Shown here one piece after another: positions 12,832 to 25,558 of a stretch of DNA of 64,000 nt. The stretch is from Trichoplax sp. H2 (taxonomy: Eukaryota > Placozoa > Uniplacotomia > Trichoplacea), in assembly GCA_003344405.1 (NCBI GenBank), contig NOWV01000163.1, positions 115,576-179,575 on the forward strand. Reading direction: 5' to 3'. How positions within the stretch are numbered: the stretch's first letter is position 1; each line of letters begins with the position of its first letter. The notes beneath the pieces are model-generated. The model did no database searches, had not been told where the DNA came from, and saw only the letters and a program-made list of their open reading frames with translations. The position numbers and the translations under genes were made by a program.

Positions 12832-13380
12832 TCTTGTCGATTATTTCTACTGTAAGTCTCGTTAAAGCATTTGGAAGAAATTTAAATAGCTGGATAAATT
12901 TAGGTTGCGCATATTCGGCTTCCTTGACACTTTTGGGTTCTCCTTAAAGTCTTTATTTTTGGCGCGCACCTTTATAATTCAGTTGAGCTAATACTGTATA
13001 AATGCTTTCATATGATTTAGAATTTCCTTTGGTTTGGTGTATTTAGTCTCAGGAATTTCATTATACCAAATCTAGAGAACTTGGCTGATCAATTTATCTA
13101 TAGCGCAAATTGACATAGCGTATACCAAAGATTACGAATTGACGGATTTGAATTTTGGTCAACAGTATAGTTCAAATATTTCATCTAAGCATTTACCTAA
13201 AAGACAGTTTTAATTTCTCTTTCAAAACTTTTAAAATATTCTAAAAATATATGTCGCTTGACTGGAGCTATCGCTATTCTACTTTGAATTGAAATAAGAA
13301 CTTACTCTATTCACAGCTGGAACACGTGTATTGATTTGTCGCTTTAACAGTAAGGGCAATTTTGTATTTGACCATGTGGT
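12832..13380. other. 3' flank of receptor 2
   Basis: No gene seen. No obvious AATAAA lies in the first 200 bp after the stop. The stretch ends at a sense-oriented solo LTR. Confidence 0.4.
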
Positions 13381-13826
13381 TGTCACGGTACGAACTACCG
13401 TGAAGAAGTAGCTATCTAAATTTGGTCAATATAATATAGTGATAATATATTACAACTAGTTACTTACAATAGGAATTACTCTAATTATAAATGTGTTAGA
13501 GTTAATTAAATACTGTGCTGTAATGTGCACTGAAGTAATTCTGTGAATGGACGTCCATATTGTACTCCGACTGTGGAAAATTAGTTAGTAGATGTTCTCA
13601 CCTAAGTATTTGTATAAGATGACTCACGATTGTTAGCTGCTGTAGAAGGGTATATAAGCCCATCAGATAGTTGAATAAATTAGTTCTCAATTGTCTAGTT
13701 AAGTTTAACGTAGAATCAAAGGCGCCTAAATTCTTGTGAGATAGTTAAGGGATACTGAATCCCAGAGACTATAGTAATTTAGAGATTTGTTTTACGTTAT
13801 CTTTGTCACGAAGCTGGTTTATGACA
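13381..13826 (+). mobile_element. solo LTR, family LTR-A (446 bp)
   Basis: Starts TGTCACGG and ends TTTATGACA, flanked by GTGGT on the left and GTGGC on the right, a one-mismatch 5-bp target duplication. The first 23 bp hold a perfect hairpin (TCACGGTA, loop CGAAC, TACCGTGA). The end carries a TGTCAC...ATGACA inverted pair. A TATATAAG box at 13651-13658 precedes AATAAA at 13674-13679, as expected for a U3 promoter and poly(A) signal. A GGGAT/ATCCC hairpin lies in U5. It sits 550 bp after the receptor-2 stop, same strand. No internal retroelement sequence adjoins it. Confidence 0.85.
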
Positions 13827-16800
13827 GTGGCAAATATCCTAAATTGTGTTTTCATTTAATTGATATGTGGTTATTAATTTAATGCTTAACTGGGTTTGAT
13901 TTAAATCTACATTAAATGTAAAATTAACAGAGTTTTCAATAATTACGGACTATCGTGATGATTTATAATAGGGATACCGGTATATAATCTGACATAAATA
14001 TATTTGATGTCCGAGTAATTCACTAACATTAATATTTGATTCATTGGTACAAGCTGAAGATCTTGCTTGAAATATTTATCCCGTACAATAAAATAGTTAA
14101 ATTTACATTTCCGGTTTAAGTTATACGTACGTATGATTCGTTATGATTCGAATTATTTTAATCATTCAATTATGTTATGAAAGATAAAATTTTAATTGCG
14201 TATATCTCACCAATTTAAATTATCGATTGTTATTAATTCGCTATAATTACTTGAACCAAATCTACGTTTGAATAAATACGAGGTATTGTACTTCGAAGTG
14301 TTTGTGTTTATCAATTATTTACAAAAAAGCATGTTGCAGAGCCATTGCTAACTAACTTGTACAATAATTCTAAGGTCAATACCCTTTCAAATGCATATCA
14401 ATTTTTTAATTTATATTATTTGGATTTATGAACACCCTTACAGCAGGTATGGAATAAGGTTTGATAATTATTCCTGCCAAGAATGATTCTATTTATTAGT
14501 TTAAACAGCTAGAAATTAAACGTTTATAAACTTTGGCATGATAAAGCAAAGACCTGCTACGATTATATTTCAATTCAATTTGACTTTAAAAAATTCTTTC
14601 CAAAGACCTCGAGCTAATGAGTAATCCACGATAATAAGGTAAATGGAAGTCAATAGAAAGATTGAAAAAAAAAACTTGGTAAAATTACAGGACTACATTG
14701 ATTTAAAACAATTACAGAAATAGTGTTGTAATAAGTACTAATTTCAACCCTACAGTATCCAGTTACATAACTCAGTAAGCCCTTAACGTAGCGTTTAAAA
14801 ATGTTTATTAATTAAAATCCTCTAGCTGCATATTGAAATAGTAGAATTTAAGATAAGGCAACTACGCACATTGGCAGCTCAAGGCTATCGACCTACCTCC
14901 CATCCAAAGGAGTTGGTCTTTTATACATTCCTAAAAAGGATTATTGACTAACATGTTATCAAATCCCCGTTTCCATCAATTTAAGTAAAATCCTACTTAA
15001 CCTTTCCCGTACTGTTCTTAACTCTACTTAACATAAGTAAAAAATAGTGCGAGGGAGAATAGTTTTAATGCTTATTAAGGTAACGATAGATGATAGCTGA
15101 ATAGACTAAATTTGAGGTCAATAGGTTGCAAACCTTAGACATCAAAAACTCGTCCATGACAAGAATGTTTCTTACATCATTTTACTCTTGAAAGTGAAAT
15201 ATCTTCTTAGGGGACAGTCATAAAAAGAACAGAACTTATAGCTAAGTTTGATTTGCTCTTGCAAAGTGGATAGTTTTAATCTTTCTGATGTAATCTAAAT
15301 CCAACGGAATCGAAAAAATGAAATAGTCTTGGGAATTTCCATTTTATCGTCATGACGTTGTTTCTATTGATGGATTGAACAATTTCACGTTGATCGTAAA
15401 AATCTAAAGCAACTTGTAGTAAAGATAATTCTTAAGGACCTAGAGTAAATCAGATTAATTGGATTTGAAACCGGAAGTAAGATTTATTACAATAAAATCA
15501 ATCGTAACTGTAATCTTAATAAACTATAACATGAAGAACTCTCGATCCAGTGTACCCTTTAAAAAACTACTGATGACCATTGGTTGTTATATTTAGCCTA
15601 ATTCTATTTCAATTTATTTTCCGTAATCACTGAATAGAGAATTGAATGGGCAATTAGGTATAAAGCAGAAGTTAAATACGCTCCAGCAGAGTGAATAGGT
15701 CTGTAAAATATGCATTGATCCTAAACTATTCACGGTCTAGCCATTCTCTTATGTATCGTATTCTAGTTACGCTAATATGATCAATTCATTCCAAGATAAT
15801 CAATTATTCTTATTGTGAGGCCTATTTTTGAAGGTTATGACAAATTTCTTAATAATAAATACGCTTAATGAGTTTATTAGTTGTACCTTATTAAAACAAA
15901 ACAATAATCTAGTCTTATTGTTCAATTTCAGAGAAATCAAACCATTTATCTATTGAGCTTAAAAGAACCATTACTTCAACGTAGTCATTACATTAGTCAG
16001 TTATCAGCAAGCCTACCAAGGTTAATGTCTATTAGAGACAAAAATTAAATTCAAAGAATTACAACAAAACTCCATCTTGGGAAAAAGGTGAGCTTAATTT
16101 GAGTGTTAAATTGGTAATAAATGGATATAATTTTGTCGCAATCATTATACGGTTGGGATAACGATCATGGTTATAGTCTAAGTTAAATAATATCCTAAAA
16201 AATAGGCAAAGACATAGGCAGCATTATTAATAGATTTCAAGATTACAAATAGGCCTTTATTCCCCTGAAAGACATCATTTCCTTCTCTGGATGCTATTTA
16301 ATTATATATTATCAAGCAAATTTTGTTGAAATTAAGTTGTTATTGCTTCTTTACTAGACTATACCAGCTGGGAAATAGCAGGGCTACAACTAAAAGCCTT
16401 TTTTGTTTGCAAATAATTGAGGCTTCCTCAATGCTTTTACTTTACCAGTTTAGGTAGTGATTTCCGTTAATATCATGACTTATGTTAGCTGAAATTAAAT
16501 TTGCTCAAATTTGTCCGTCTTGAATAAACTAATTCAAGAATTATGTTTAGAAGTTATACATAAAAAAGGTGATTGTAAGATTTCATATCATCATAAGTTT
16601 AGGAAAATTGGATCACTTTATATAATAATGTAAGGATTCTTGGTTACGGTCGTAATAAACCACTAGATCTTTCCTAACATTTACTCTAGCTGGATAATTT
16701 ACCTATACTTCGATAAATTACTCGGTTTTAATTGGCAATTGGAAGTAAATTAATCACTTAACGTATCATTTGACTTTATCTTTAGTCAGTTTGAAAGTAT

Positions 16801-18775
16801 GAACGACAAGTTATAAAAGGCTTTCAACTAGCGATGCTTTTAAATCCAAACAATCAAATTTTCATAAGTTTTATTATATTTCTCTTCATCATCCGTTGGA
16901 ATGATCTAATTCGGTTCTACATATACTGTGTGTCGTTTTCTAAAGTCCGACTTATTTTAGTTGCTTTTAACATTACTGCATGTATTAGAATTCATATTAC
17001 TAAGAGAAGTTTACCACCTTTACCACATGAATAAAAAGTCTGATAATATAGTGAATAAAAATGACTTTTAAACGATTATTGGCCGATGCTTAATCGATGA
17101 TTAAATAATTAAATGATTTGAGAAAACATGGGTAAAATATGAAGCAGAACGTGTGGTTTTGATATCCGTCTGGTAACAACGTTATTTACGCTTTCTTGAT
17201 GCCTGGATGAGTCTAATTGCAATCACCGTGTAATCTTTACAATCTTAATTTTAATTTTTGCTGCTGTTATTGGAGATTCGTCAGAATTTAAAATATCAAA
17301 GACTTAAAGAAACGATCGCATACACCAAAAATTCTGAATTAGAGCAATTGGCTAGTGCCGTTATCATTTGATAATGTGCATACTTTCTACTAATTGAGTA
17401 GATTGATTGTTTTAGTTTCTTTTGATTCTTGCTCTAAGCATTCGAAGGCCTCAACCACGGCCGTATATCTCACTTTGATATGCCAAAGTAGTGAAAGCAT
17501 TAAAATACGCCATGATCACAAATACAATATGCCGTGCTGAGTAATGTTGATGATCTGCGGATCGTTAGGATCGTTAAATTGAAAAGATTCTATGTACTCG
17601 TTATCTCACTCTGAGAGATTTTCGATATCGAATTCTTGATAGAGGATGCTAAAAAGCTGTTGTCTTACAATGTTAACCGTGATAGTAATCCGAAATTTTA
17701 AGGGAAACTCTACAAAATTTGAATTTTTAAACTAAAACAAGTGTCTTTTAACTTTCTGCTTGCTAGCACACCGATAATCGACTTCCTGTTCTAGAATTAC
17801 AAGAATGTAGTCCTCTTCCTATTTTGTGCTTAATCTCGATTCATTCACTCTATCTCCACTTAATCCAATTATAAGCTCGCATATTAAGCTGTATACTATT
17901 TTATTTGCACCATTACTATTACGATGCATTTCATCTTCTAACGAGGGATTTACTTAAGTAATTTATGTCTAAATAACAGTAACCCGCTATATATTGTTAC
18001 ACAGACCGTTGATGATCAAAGTTATGACATCATCCATTCATGATGGAGGTTCTGTTATTCTGAGCAGCGACAAATATTAAATCATGTGATGGAATCTTTT
18101 TATTACGCTAATTATTTCGTGCTTACTAGAATACAGTATAACCTATTATGACTAATAAATACCACGATAAAGAAAGGCGGTACTGAAGGTAGTATCAATT
18201 GCATGTTAAATAGATTATCATTTCATGATACGAATGTAACCTAATCTGTTTAACCTCAGGAAAGGATTAACAAAATCTTACAGCCACCATTTACCTATCA
18301 GTTTCGCTAATTTTGCATTCATATTATAATTTTACAAACAAATTATGTACATAATCTTATTTTCTGAAGCTCGATTTACAAAGTGTATTTACTTTCCAGT
18401 GTCTATGCGTACCTGCTGCAGTTTACACTTTAGTAAAATTGGATGAAATTTTTAAATTAGTAAAGGATGGAATGATTGACAATGCATGTCTACTGCATGG
18501 CTTATCGTAGTACAGCAAAGTAGGGCGTATGATTTTTAAGTAATACAATTCTTGATATTTTCCTTAATCTCGTAAAGTAATATTAGAATTGATGAATTGA
18601 TTCATAATTATCATTGACTTGAAAGAATATGTGATATATGAACTTTATAGATGAGGACATATACGAAATTCGTTTTAATATCTTGGGTACATTGCTAGTA
18701 CAATAGCATTAAAAGTTCCTTTTCATTTTTACTATCTTAGTCTAGATTCTTAATTTAGCAATTTCAAATTGAACC
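13827..18775. other. non-coding spacer
   Basis: No gene, RNA or repeat family member was recognised apart from short A-runs (for example near 14665). The short frame at 16834-17034 has no recognisable features. Confidence 0.45.
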
Positions 18776-19921
18776 ATGGCGGATGTGTGTAACAGGAATT
18801 GCTCATTTTATGGTCCCTATTTAAATTCGAAAAATTTTAACAAAAATCAAATTGTCAAAGGCCAAGATGTTATTGCATACACCTATATTGGCATTGGCAT
18901 ACTTGGATGTCTGTTAAATATTATTGTCCTCTTTACTTTGTTGAAATTCCAACTGACAAAATCCAATGTATTTCGAATGTTGCTAAGGAATCTTGCCCTA
19001 GCTGATTTTTTATCATCAATTGGCGTTATATTAGTTGGTGCTAAAACATTAATAATTATAGACGTTATATCAAACCTTAAAAGCCTATCTGATAGCTTGG
19101 ATGAAAAAATACTGGCTAGTTTAACAAATATGTGCAGAGCAAGTTATGTTATTTTTTTCATCACGAATTTCTTGTCTGGTTTAACGATAACCGTTATGGC
19201 AGTAGAACGTTATCTTGTAATTATAGTTCGCAAATTTCGAGGGCTTTACCAAAATGATTTAAAACCATGGAAACTATATGTGTTGTTGGCAGGCATTTGG
19301 GCCACTGCAATCGCAGGATCCATACCATACTTTATAAGCTTTGAAATTACAGATAGAGTGAACAATCGATGTTTTTTCTCTATTGATACTTCCATGGTTA
19401 GCTGTATCTATAATATTATACTTACTATATCTACTACAAGTGTACTTTGTGTAGCACCTTCCTTTGTTATGGTATTTTGTTATTTCAAGATTGCTCGATA
19501 TCTATTTAGCCATCGCCGGCCCGATACTGAAGTAAATAGACGTAGAAATGGCCAAAATTTTACCGCTGATAAACAAGCCGGCTTAATATCAATTTTGATT
19601 GCCATTTTCTTTATCCTTAGTATGACACCTTTTATGGCTTATTTAATTTTTGTTTCGATAAATTACTGTAACGCAGACGAAGTAATAGTCTATTGGATCA
19701 ATTCCAAATCTTACTTTTGGATTACAGCTCACGAAATAGCGCACTATCTATTTATTCTGCCGCCGATCATTAATCCTCTTTGCTATTCATTTAGTAGTAC
19801 TCAATTTCGAAGAGCAATAAATTTCTCATGCAAGGATAAATTAAAAAAGACACGTATGGCCATTAATTTATCATTACCATCATTTAGACGTGAATCAAGA
19901 ACACTGAGTACCTCATTTTAG
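18776..19921 (+). CDS. class A GPCR, array member 2, 381 aa (receptor 3)
   Basis: Seven-helix receptor; the ACCATGGCG start is strong and the chain begins Met-Ala. The N-tail has C5-x3-C9. Landmarks: N48, D77, C120 with C199, E144-R145-Y146, W175, P184, P228, P285, loop-3 C298-N-A-D-E, helix-7 E320-I-A-H323 and PPIIN333-P-L-C-Y337. The toggle position is Met283. Loop 2 carries the array-wide RVNNRCFF. Intracellular loop 3 is short and arginine-rich (RRRN around 255). It is closest to the next gene on the right: both have HE[IV]AH[YF]LFILPPIINPLCY and RVNNRC, suggesting the pair arose by a later duplication. Ionic lock and NPxxY are intact, so signalling through G proteins is expected; partner and ligand are unknown. 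Confidence 0.93.
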   Translation: MADVCNRNCSFYGPYLNSKNFNKNQIVKGQDVIAYTYIGIGILGCLLNIIVLFTLLKFQLTKSNVFRMLLRNLALADFLSSIGVILVGAKTLIIIDVISNLKSLSDSLDEKILASLTNMCRASYVIFFITNFLSGLTITVMAVERYLVIIVRKFRGLYQNDLKPWKLYVLLAGIWATAIAGSIPYFISFEITDRVNNRCFFSIDTSMVSCIYNIILTISTTSVLCVAPSFVMVFCYFKIARYLFSHRRPDTEVNRRRNGQNFTADKQAGLISILIAIFFILSMTPFMAYLIFVSINYCNADEVIVYWINSKSYFWITAHEIAHYLFILPPIINPLCYSFSSTQFRRAINFSCKDKLKKTRMAINLSLPSFRRESRTLSTSF

Positions 19922-22900
19922 TTTTACACTTAAATTCTCATAAACTATCTTTACTATAAGCATGGATGAAATTAAAGAAGAATAGCAAAAATTAGTATAT
20001 ACGGTAAAGTAAATGTTAATTTTACTTAATTAACGCGTTTATATTAAATTATACTTCTAAATGCTAAATCGTTTTGTCCCCAATTATTTCTGTGCTTGTT
20101 AATTACAGGTATGGAAGTTGATCTTACGAAAATTTTATGTATTAAAGTAGAAAATACAGCACTTTTATTATAAATCCTTGCGATTAAGCATAATACCTCT
20201 ATCAGTAAGATGATAACTTTTGAACAGCAGTAATGGATACAAATATGCAACTGCATCTTATAGTTAGTAATTTGATATGGTTAAGGCTCGACCGGAGCCT
20301 CTGGAAGTCAAGCAGAGGTAAAACTTCTTGTAGCCTGTATTATTATCGGACTTTAAATCGATGATACGTATTTTCTGATAAGAAACCAAAATGTGAAGGT
20401 TGTGCTGTTCTATAGCATACGACCTAGTATTTATTTTATTTTTCTAATTAATCTATACAATAAAACTCGTATTGCATTCTTTCCTTGAAATCCTTTGCGA
20501 TTTTTGCTTTGATATTTTGGTAATTAAAAACTGTCACATTTTAATACATTTCTTCTTCATTGCAAGTATTAGGTTGAGATAATTACAAGAATCTAAAATT
20601 TGTAGAATATATTCATAAAGCCATTTTAATTTGTTAATTGTCAACTCTTTGAGAAAATGCGAAAAGAACGACATATCTCTAACTTGTTATTTACGTCTAG
20701 AACTTCGGATGCAAAAGTTATGAACTTTACTAATAAGCTTTTAAATTACGTATCATACCTCTATTTTTCATCCTACTTAATTAAAATTGATTTTATGCCA
20801 TTTCTCTAAATTATAAAATAGTGGAGTCTAGCAACATTAATACACAAATATACAAATATACTAATGGACTAATGGACTAAAGTAATTATGATCTTTAAAT
20901 TTTGAATCGTCATTACTCTTATCGTCCGTTACATTTCAAATCTACTTCACGTAGTTTCACCTTAATTATAAAATTGTACGGTAATGCATTATTATCATAT
21001 TAGCAGCTGTAGTTACCTTCGTGTAGAAATACAGAATTCGAGCTTAGAATTTATTGACAGATATAGTGATTTACTTGAGTATAAGACTCAGATGAAGCTA
21101 GCCTTTTAATCATCTTCGCCCAAAATATATTTGATTACAAACGTTTCACTATCTCAAATATCTATCTATTCCATGTTTTACTCTGATCTTGATCTTTTGG
21201 GTTATCCCGTTACAATGAAAATTTAGTTTGCATGATAGATAAGACGATTTACGATACCTATCTGCCCTTTTCTAAACGATCCTTAGTTATAGATAAGACC
21301 TTATGTGTTAGCTATAACTTTAGTAAACTTCTTATTATAGTTTTAACAGTGGAAAATTATTAGGTGATAGTCCGCCTTGTCATAAATCATCGTTAGTCCA
21401 GAGCGAGTAATTCAATTTCTTTCTATTTGCGGATCAACCTAAAGATACATAAAAATATTACGGTTTCATGTCTGCAAATCTGAATTTAAGGTAATAATAT
21501 ATCTTGCAATAAATTATCGTCTACCCTTAGCAAGTAATTGAATTTCTTCCTAGTAACACAACTGGATCGGCCTAAAGATTTATAGAAATATTGCAATTCA
21601 TCTCCCATTCCAACTTACTTTTTGAAAACATGATACATTATCCCAATTGGGCAGCTAATTCTGTTCGGCAACAGTTTGTATGGAAATTAAGGATAACTTA
21701 CGTATTCTTATAAGATCAGAAACATTTTAACAGTCATCTATTGTTCCTAATCCACTAGTATGCAATTTAGTAAACATCGAGTTCATGTAGGCCTATCGAA
21801 GCTTTTTCATATATCATTGCAACTAATAGTAGACTGTAATTGTCAATTTGCTTAGCAACATAAGCATAATCATTCCGCGACGGTAGTATTATATAGACTA
21901 ATTAAGTGTGCAATTGTTCATTTATAAAGGATTTATTGATCATCGATCGTTAGATGATTGTTTATTTTCCTTAGTCGAAAGTATATTGATTTACTGTTGA
22001 TAACAGACCGATTATCATTTGGATTAATATAATAACTAGTTGGCATTGACAGCTTCATATTGGCTGATTTAGCATTCCATCAGAAAACTTGCAGATGTTA
22101 AAACTCCATCAAAATTAAACATTTTGGACGTACAGTAAGTTTTGATAGCCTAATTTCATTCTATGTAAAGATTTATTATATGTTACCTTAATCACTCGAA
22201 ATTCTGTACATAGTGCTGGAAAAATTTTTGTTTAATCGTGCTATTGAAATTTTTATTCGATAAAGTACGAATTTTATGGTAGTATTTGAATTCTTTACTC
22301 TTTATTCAAATAACGATAATCAAAATTCGAGTGACGATCAAGTGTGCAAAAAAGTTGATTAATTAGTGCCTAAACTGGATTTAATTTTAAATGATAGCTT
22401 TAGTGTTTGAGTAAGATGCAATCATCAAGTGTTCCTACACCCTCTATCGATGATTGTTTACCTTAGCAAATATAGACTTGGCAGATTTATCTATTCCATG
22501 AATTGAGTTCCGCGACGGTATAATATATGTCATATAAATACGAACATAACTGATTGTTTAGTAAGAGTGTTCTCAGTTATACTGAAAGAACTAGTTTAAA
22601 TCAACGATTTAAGTGTTATAAGTGCAATGATATTGCTCTAGTGGCTAGTTATTGGCCACTAGCCCAAAGTTCCAGTTTAAATTTGAAGTTAAAGAAAGTT
22701 TTTATCAATCTTGTTTAAGTTCATTTGCATCATCAAACAATTTTTGCTACTTGTTTGATATTGGATTTATGTGTACTAGGCTAATGGAGGATAAAGATGA
22801 TTACTTGAATGCTTGTGCTAAACTTTAAAACCTTTTTGATATCCAAAGCTATCTAATCTGGTTCCTGTTTTGTAATTTTATTTTTACCCGGCTATTACGA

Positions 22901-24524
22901 CCGTTGAAACTAGCGCTTCGCTGTTTTATTATCTCTTCAGTGTTCATTCCTATTAGAAGTATCGATTTCTTTAGCCTTAATTGCTTCACTGTACACTTTT
23001 CGCTTTAGATTACATTATATGCAGTGATTTCATTTCTTCTTCAAATATAAACAATTGAGCAATAAAACCTATTTCTCAAACGGCATGGGTGAGTAATTAA
23101 TAGCCAAGAAAGAATGAGAGAATAAAGAATTTCAAAGTGTATCCCATATTGAGTCGAGCTACTAGTAGTAACAATCTATTCTGGATGCAATTTCTTCATA
23201 ATGGTCCATCAGTAACTATAAAGGCTATCTATACATCTTTTACAGCGACTACGAAATCTATGCCTAAAATCTAGTGCTCATACTGAAGACTTTTTAAATC
23301 GTATTTGTTACAATATTAAAAACTTCCTACGCCCAAAAATTTAATACAGTTACTAACATTTTCTTTGTCCAAAGATATTTCCTACGATATCTTGTAATAA
23401 GTATGACTGATATGGAGTTGTTATGTTAAATTGAAATACTCATATAGTCATTTTTATTTTCTAATCAATTCTTCAATAGTATCCGTTATGATGGTCATAT
23501 TGAAAACCGCTGCAATTATATCCCCTAGCGTTATCAAGTAGTAGTAATGTGAGTTTGGGAATTACCGTATACTCGTGCTAGTTTTCGATTCTATGAGAGG
23601 GGAAGGATATCAAACTATAAGCAATGATATTATCAAATGAAGGAAAGCCGTTTTATAAAACTCTATTCTTTGTTTAAAATGCATTATGATAGCTATCATC
23701 ATAACTGCAGTACTTAATCTTTAGCTTTTATAATGCGATAATGGCATTATTTTGAGAACTATTTTAGTTTTGGATGCTATAGTTGGGAAGGATTTCTCAA
23801 TATGAATGATGCATAGTCTTAAATAGTTATGCTTCTAAAATCTTTCAATTGGAAGTTTAATATTGCAATAGCTTGAACTATGAAGACTGAATATGGCAAA
23901 CGACTATTTTACTAGTATCATTAATAGAGTATACAGCAGCTGCTAAATCGTTCTTATTAATTAAAACTGTACCTACCCTCGTTATACACTTCGAGATTCA
24001 TTTTAAGGCAATTTTTATACCATGACCGGCTAGAAGTGTTTGCAGTATCTTCATCAAGGATTTAGATTTTTTCCATCAGCCGGAAATGTAGAGTTAAGCA
24101 TAACGTGTTTTAATTGCCTTAATGTATTGTCTACGAAAACAATCAATTATTATTAACATATCAATGCCATTTGATGTTGATATAGTAACTTAGTCCGTTG
24201 TTATCAATCACGGCTACTTGCATGACGTTTTGAATCTGGAATTGTCGTAGTAGAGCAAAGTCTAGGAGCGAGTAATGTATTGACTGTGGTTTTTGATGGT
24301 TTAAAAGTATTATCCTCTTCATGAAGCAATTAGTAGATGGATAAGGAAGGAGACTTTTATGCGGGTAGAACCGAGCAGGTTTGAGTATCGAATTAGCAAA
24401 GTGGTTACTACTCTAATTGAAAGTTGAATTTCTACACAGCGGCGTTTCATCTTGGGTAGACTTATATTAAACGTTTCCAATGAGGTTAAACTTAGCATAA
24501 ATCCACTTGATTATGTAATAGTAC
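19922..24524. other. non-coding spacer with degenerate local repeats
   Basis: No gene is seen. It contains a duplicated segment at 21379-21603 and, around 21840-22560, two copies of a TTCCGCGACGGTA motif. Three GATTGTTTA..CCTTAG-like stretches lie in the same area in variable order. A short hairpin (AGGCTC/GAGCCT) is at 20282-20298 and another (CTAGTGGC/GCCACTAG) at 22638-22662. Confidence 0.45.
21379..21603. repeat. degenerate tandem duplication, about 126-bp period
   Basis: Segments about 21379-21474 and 21505-21603 both run through AATAAATTATCGT-, AGCAAGTAATT[CG]AATTTCTT- and CCTAAAGAT-like stretches to a final AAATATT. Identity is moderate; found by eye. Confidence 0.5.
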
Positions 24525-25087
24525 TGTAAAGTAACTTAGTGTTGTGATTGTAGACTATTAGCCATGTTTAGTTAAATGTATGGCAGTGTCTTTTTCTATA
24601 TTTATTTTATGATATATTTAGTAGTCTATAATTATAGACTGGAAGGATACACCCTGTGCTAGTATGCAGATGACTATATACAGTAAGGTGTTGAGCTACT
24701 AATAAGGTTAGAGGTAGAAATAGAATTGTAAATGATATATTAGGATATGCTTAGTTCATTTTATTTTGAGTGGTAGGAATAATGCCAATGAAAATACTGT
24801 AATCATTTCTATATTGGATCAATGATGATTCGCTGTAAAATACTGTGACTAATAATATGCTGAACAGGTGTAAAATATGGTAGAATGCTTCTATGCTGAT
24901 TGTAGCTGCGCAGACCATACAGAGAATAAAAGCAGTAGATATTAGATTATCTGATTGCTCATTCTAGAAGTCTTTCTGTAGCTATATTCGACTAAAGTAT
25001 AGCTGTGTGTAGCTAGTCCTTGTATTGGATCTAATAAAGCTTTAATTTTCTACAAATTTGGAATATTCGTGATCGGATTTCATCGCA
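24525..25087 (+). mobile_element. solo LTR, family LTR-C (563 bp), upstream of receptor 4
   Basis: Begins TGTAAAGTAACTTAG and ends in CATCGCA, flanked by AGTAC and AGTAT (4 of 5 bases match). The body aligns along its length with the copies at 47807 and 54409 but is more diverged. The TATA position reads AATAAAAG here instead of TATAAAAG, so the promoter is probably weakened. The copy ends 471 bp before the receptor-4 ATG on the same strand, so it could contribute regulatory sequence. Confidence 0.78.
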
Positions 25088-25558
25088 AGTATTATTGAAA
25101 AAGTAATAAAGACAGACATAAAGTTATTATCTGATTCCGCAATGAAACTCCTTCATGTTATTTCACAGAATGGTGATCATTACCCAATAAAGACAAATAT
25201 CATAGTAATAAACCGATCATATTTAATTGCTTCGCACGGAAGGACACAAGATTTTAGTTTTGATCAGCGTAGAAAATTGAGTATAGCTACATGTATAATG
25301 TTGACAAGCTCATTAATAAACTATCATTTCGAGCCAATGTTTTGTTTCGCAGTAACTCTACAATTGGTACTTCAGAAATTAAATTTTTTATCGTTTATTG
25401 CAATTTAAACGAGTGTTTCTAAGATTTTTGCAATACAAAAGTACCATTTAATCTACTATGGTTGCCGCTAAGCATCGTTATTAGTATGATGATGCTAGTT
25501 GTTAATTGCCATTGATGGTTACCTTTTTGCTTATAGTGCGACCCTGATAACTGCCTAG
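25088..25558. other. 5' flank of receptor 4
   Basis: Lies between the LTR-C copy and the receptor-4 start. An open frame at 25142-25408 gives an 88-residue chain with no recognisable domain. I treat it as chance, and the stretch as promoter/leader. Confidence 0.35.

Noticed and set aside
13381-13826. LTR-A as a DNA-transposon MITE because of its terminal inverted hairpins
   Set aside because: TG...CA ends, 5-bp duplications, and TATA and AATAAA at plausible U3/R positions fit an LTR better.
25142-25408. 88-codon frame upstream of receptor 4
   Set aside because: No domain, membrane segment or paralogue. It sits in the 5' flank and is of a length expected by chance.
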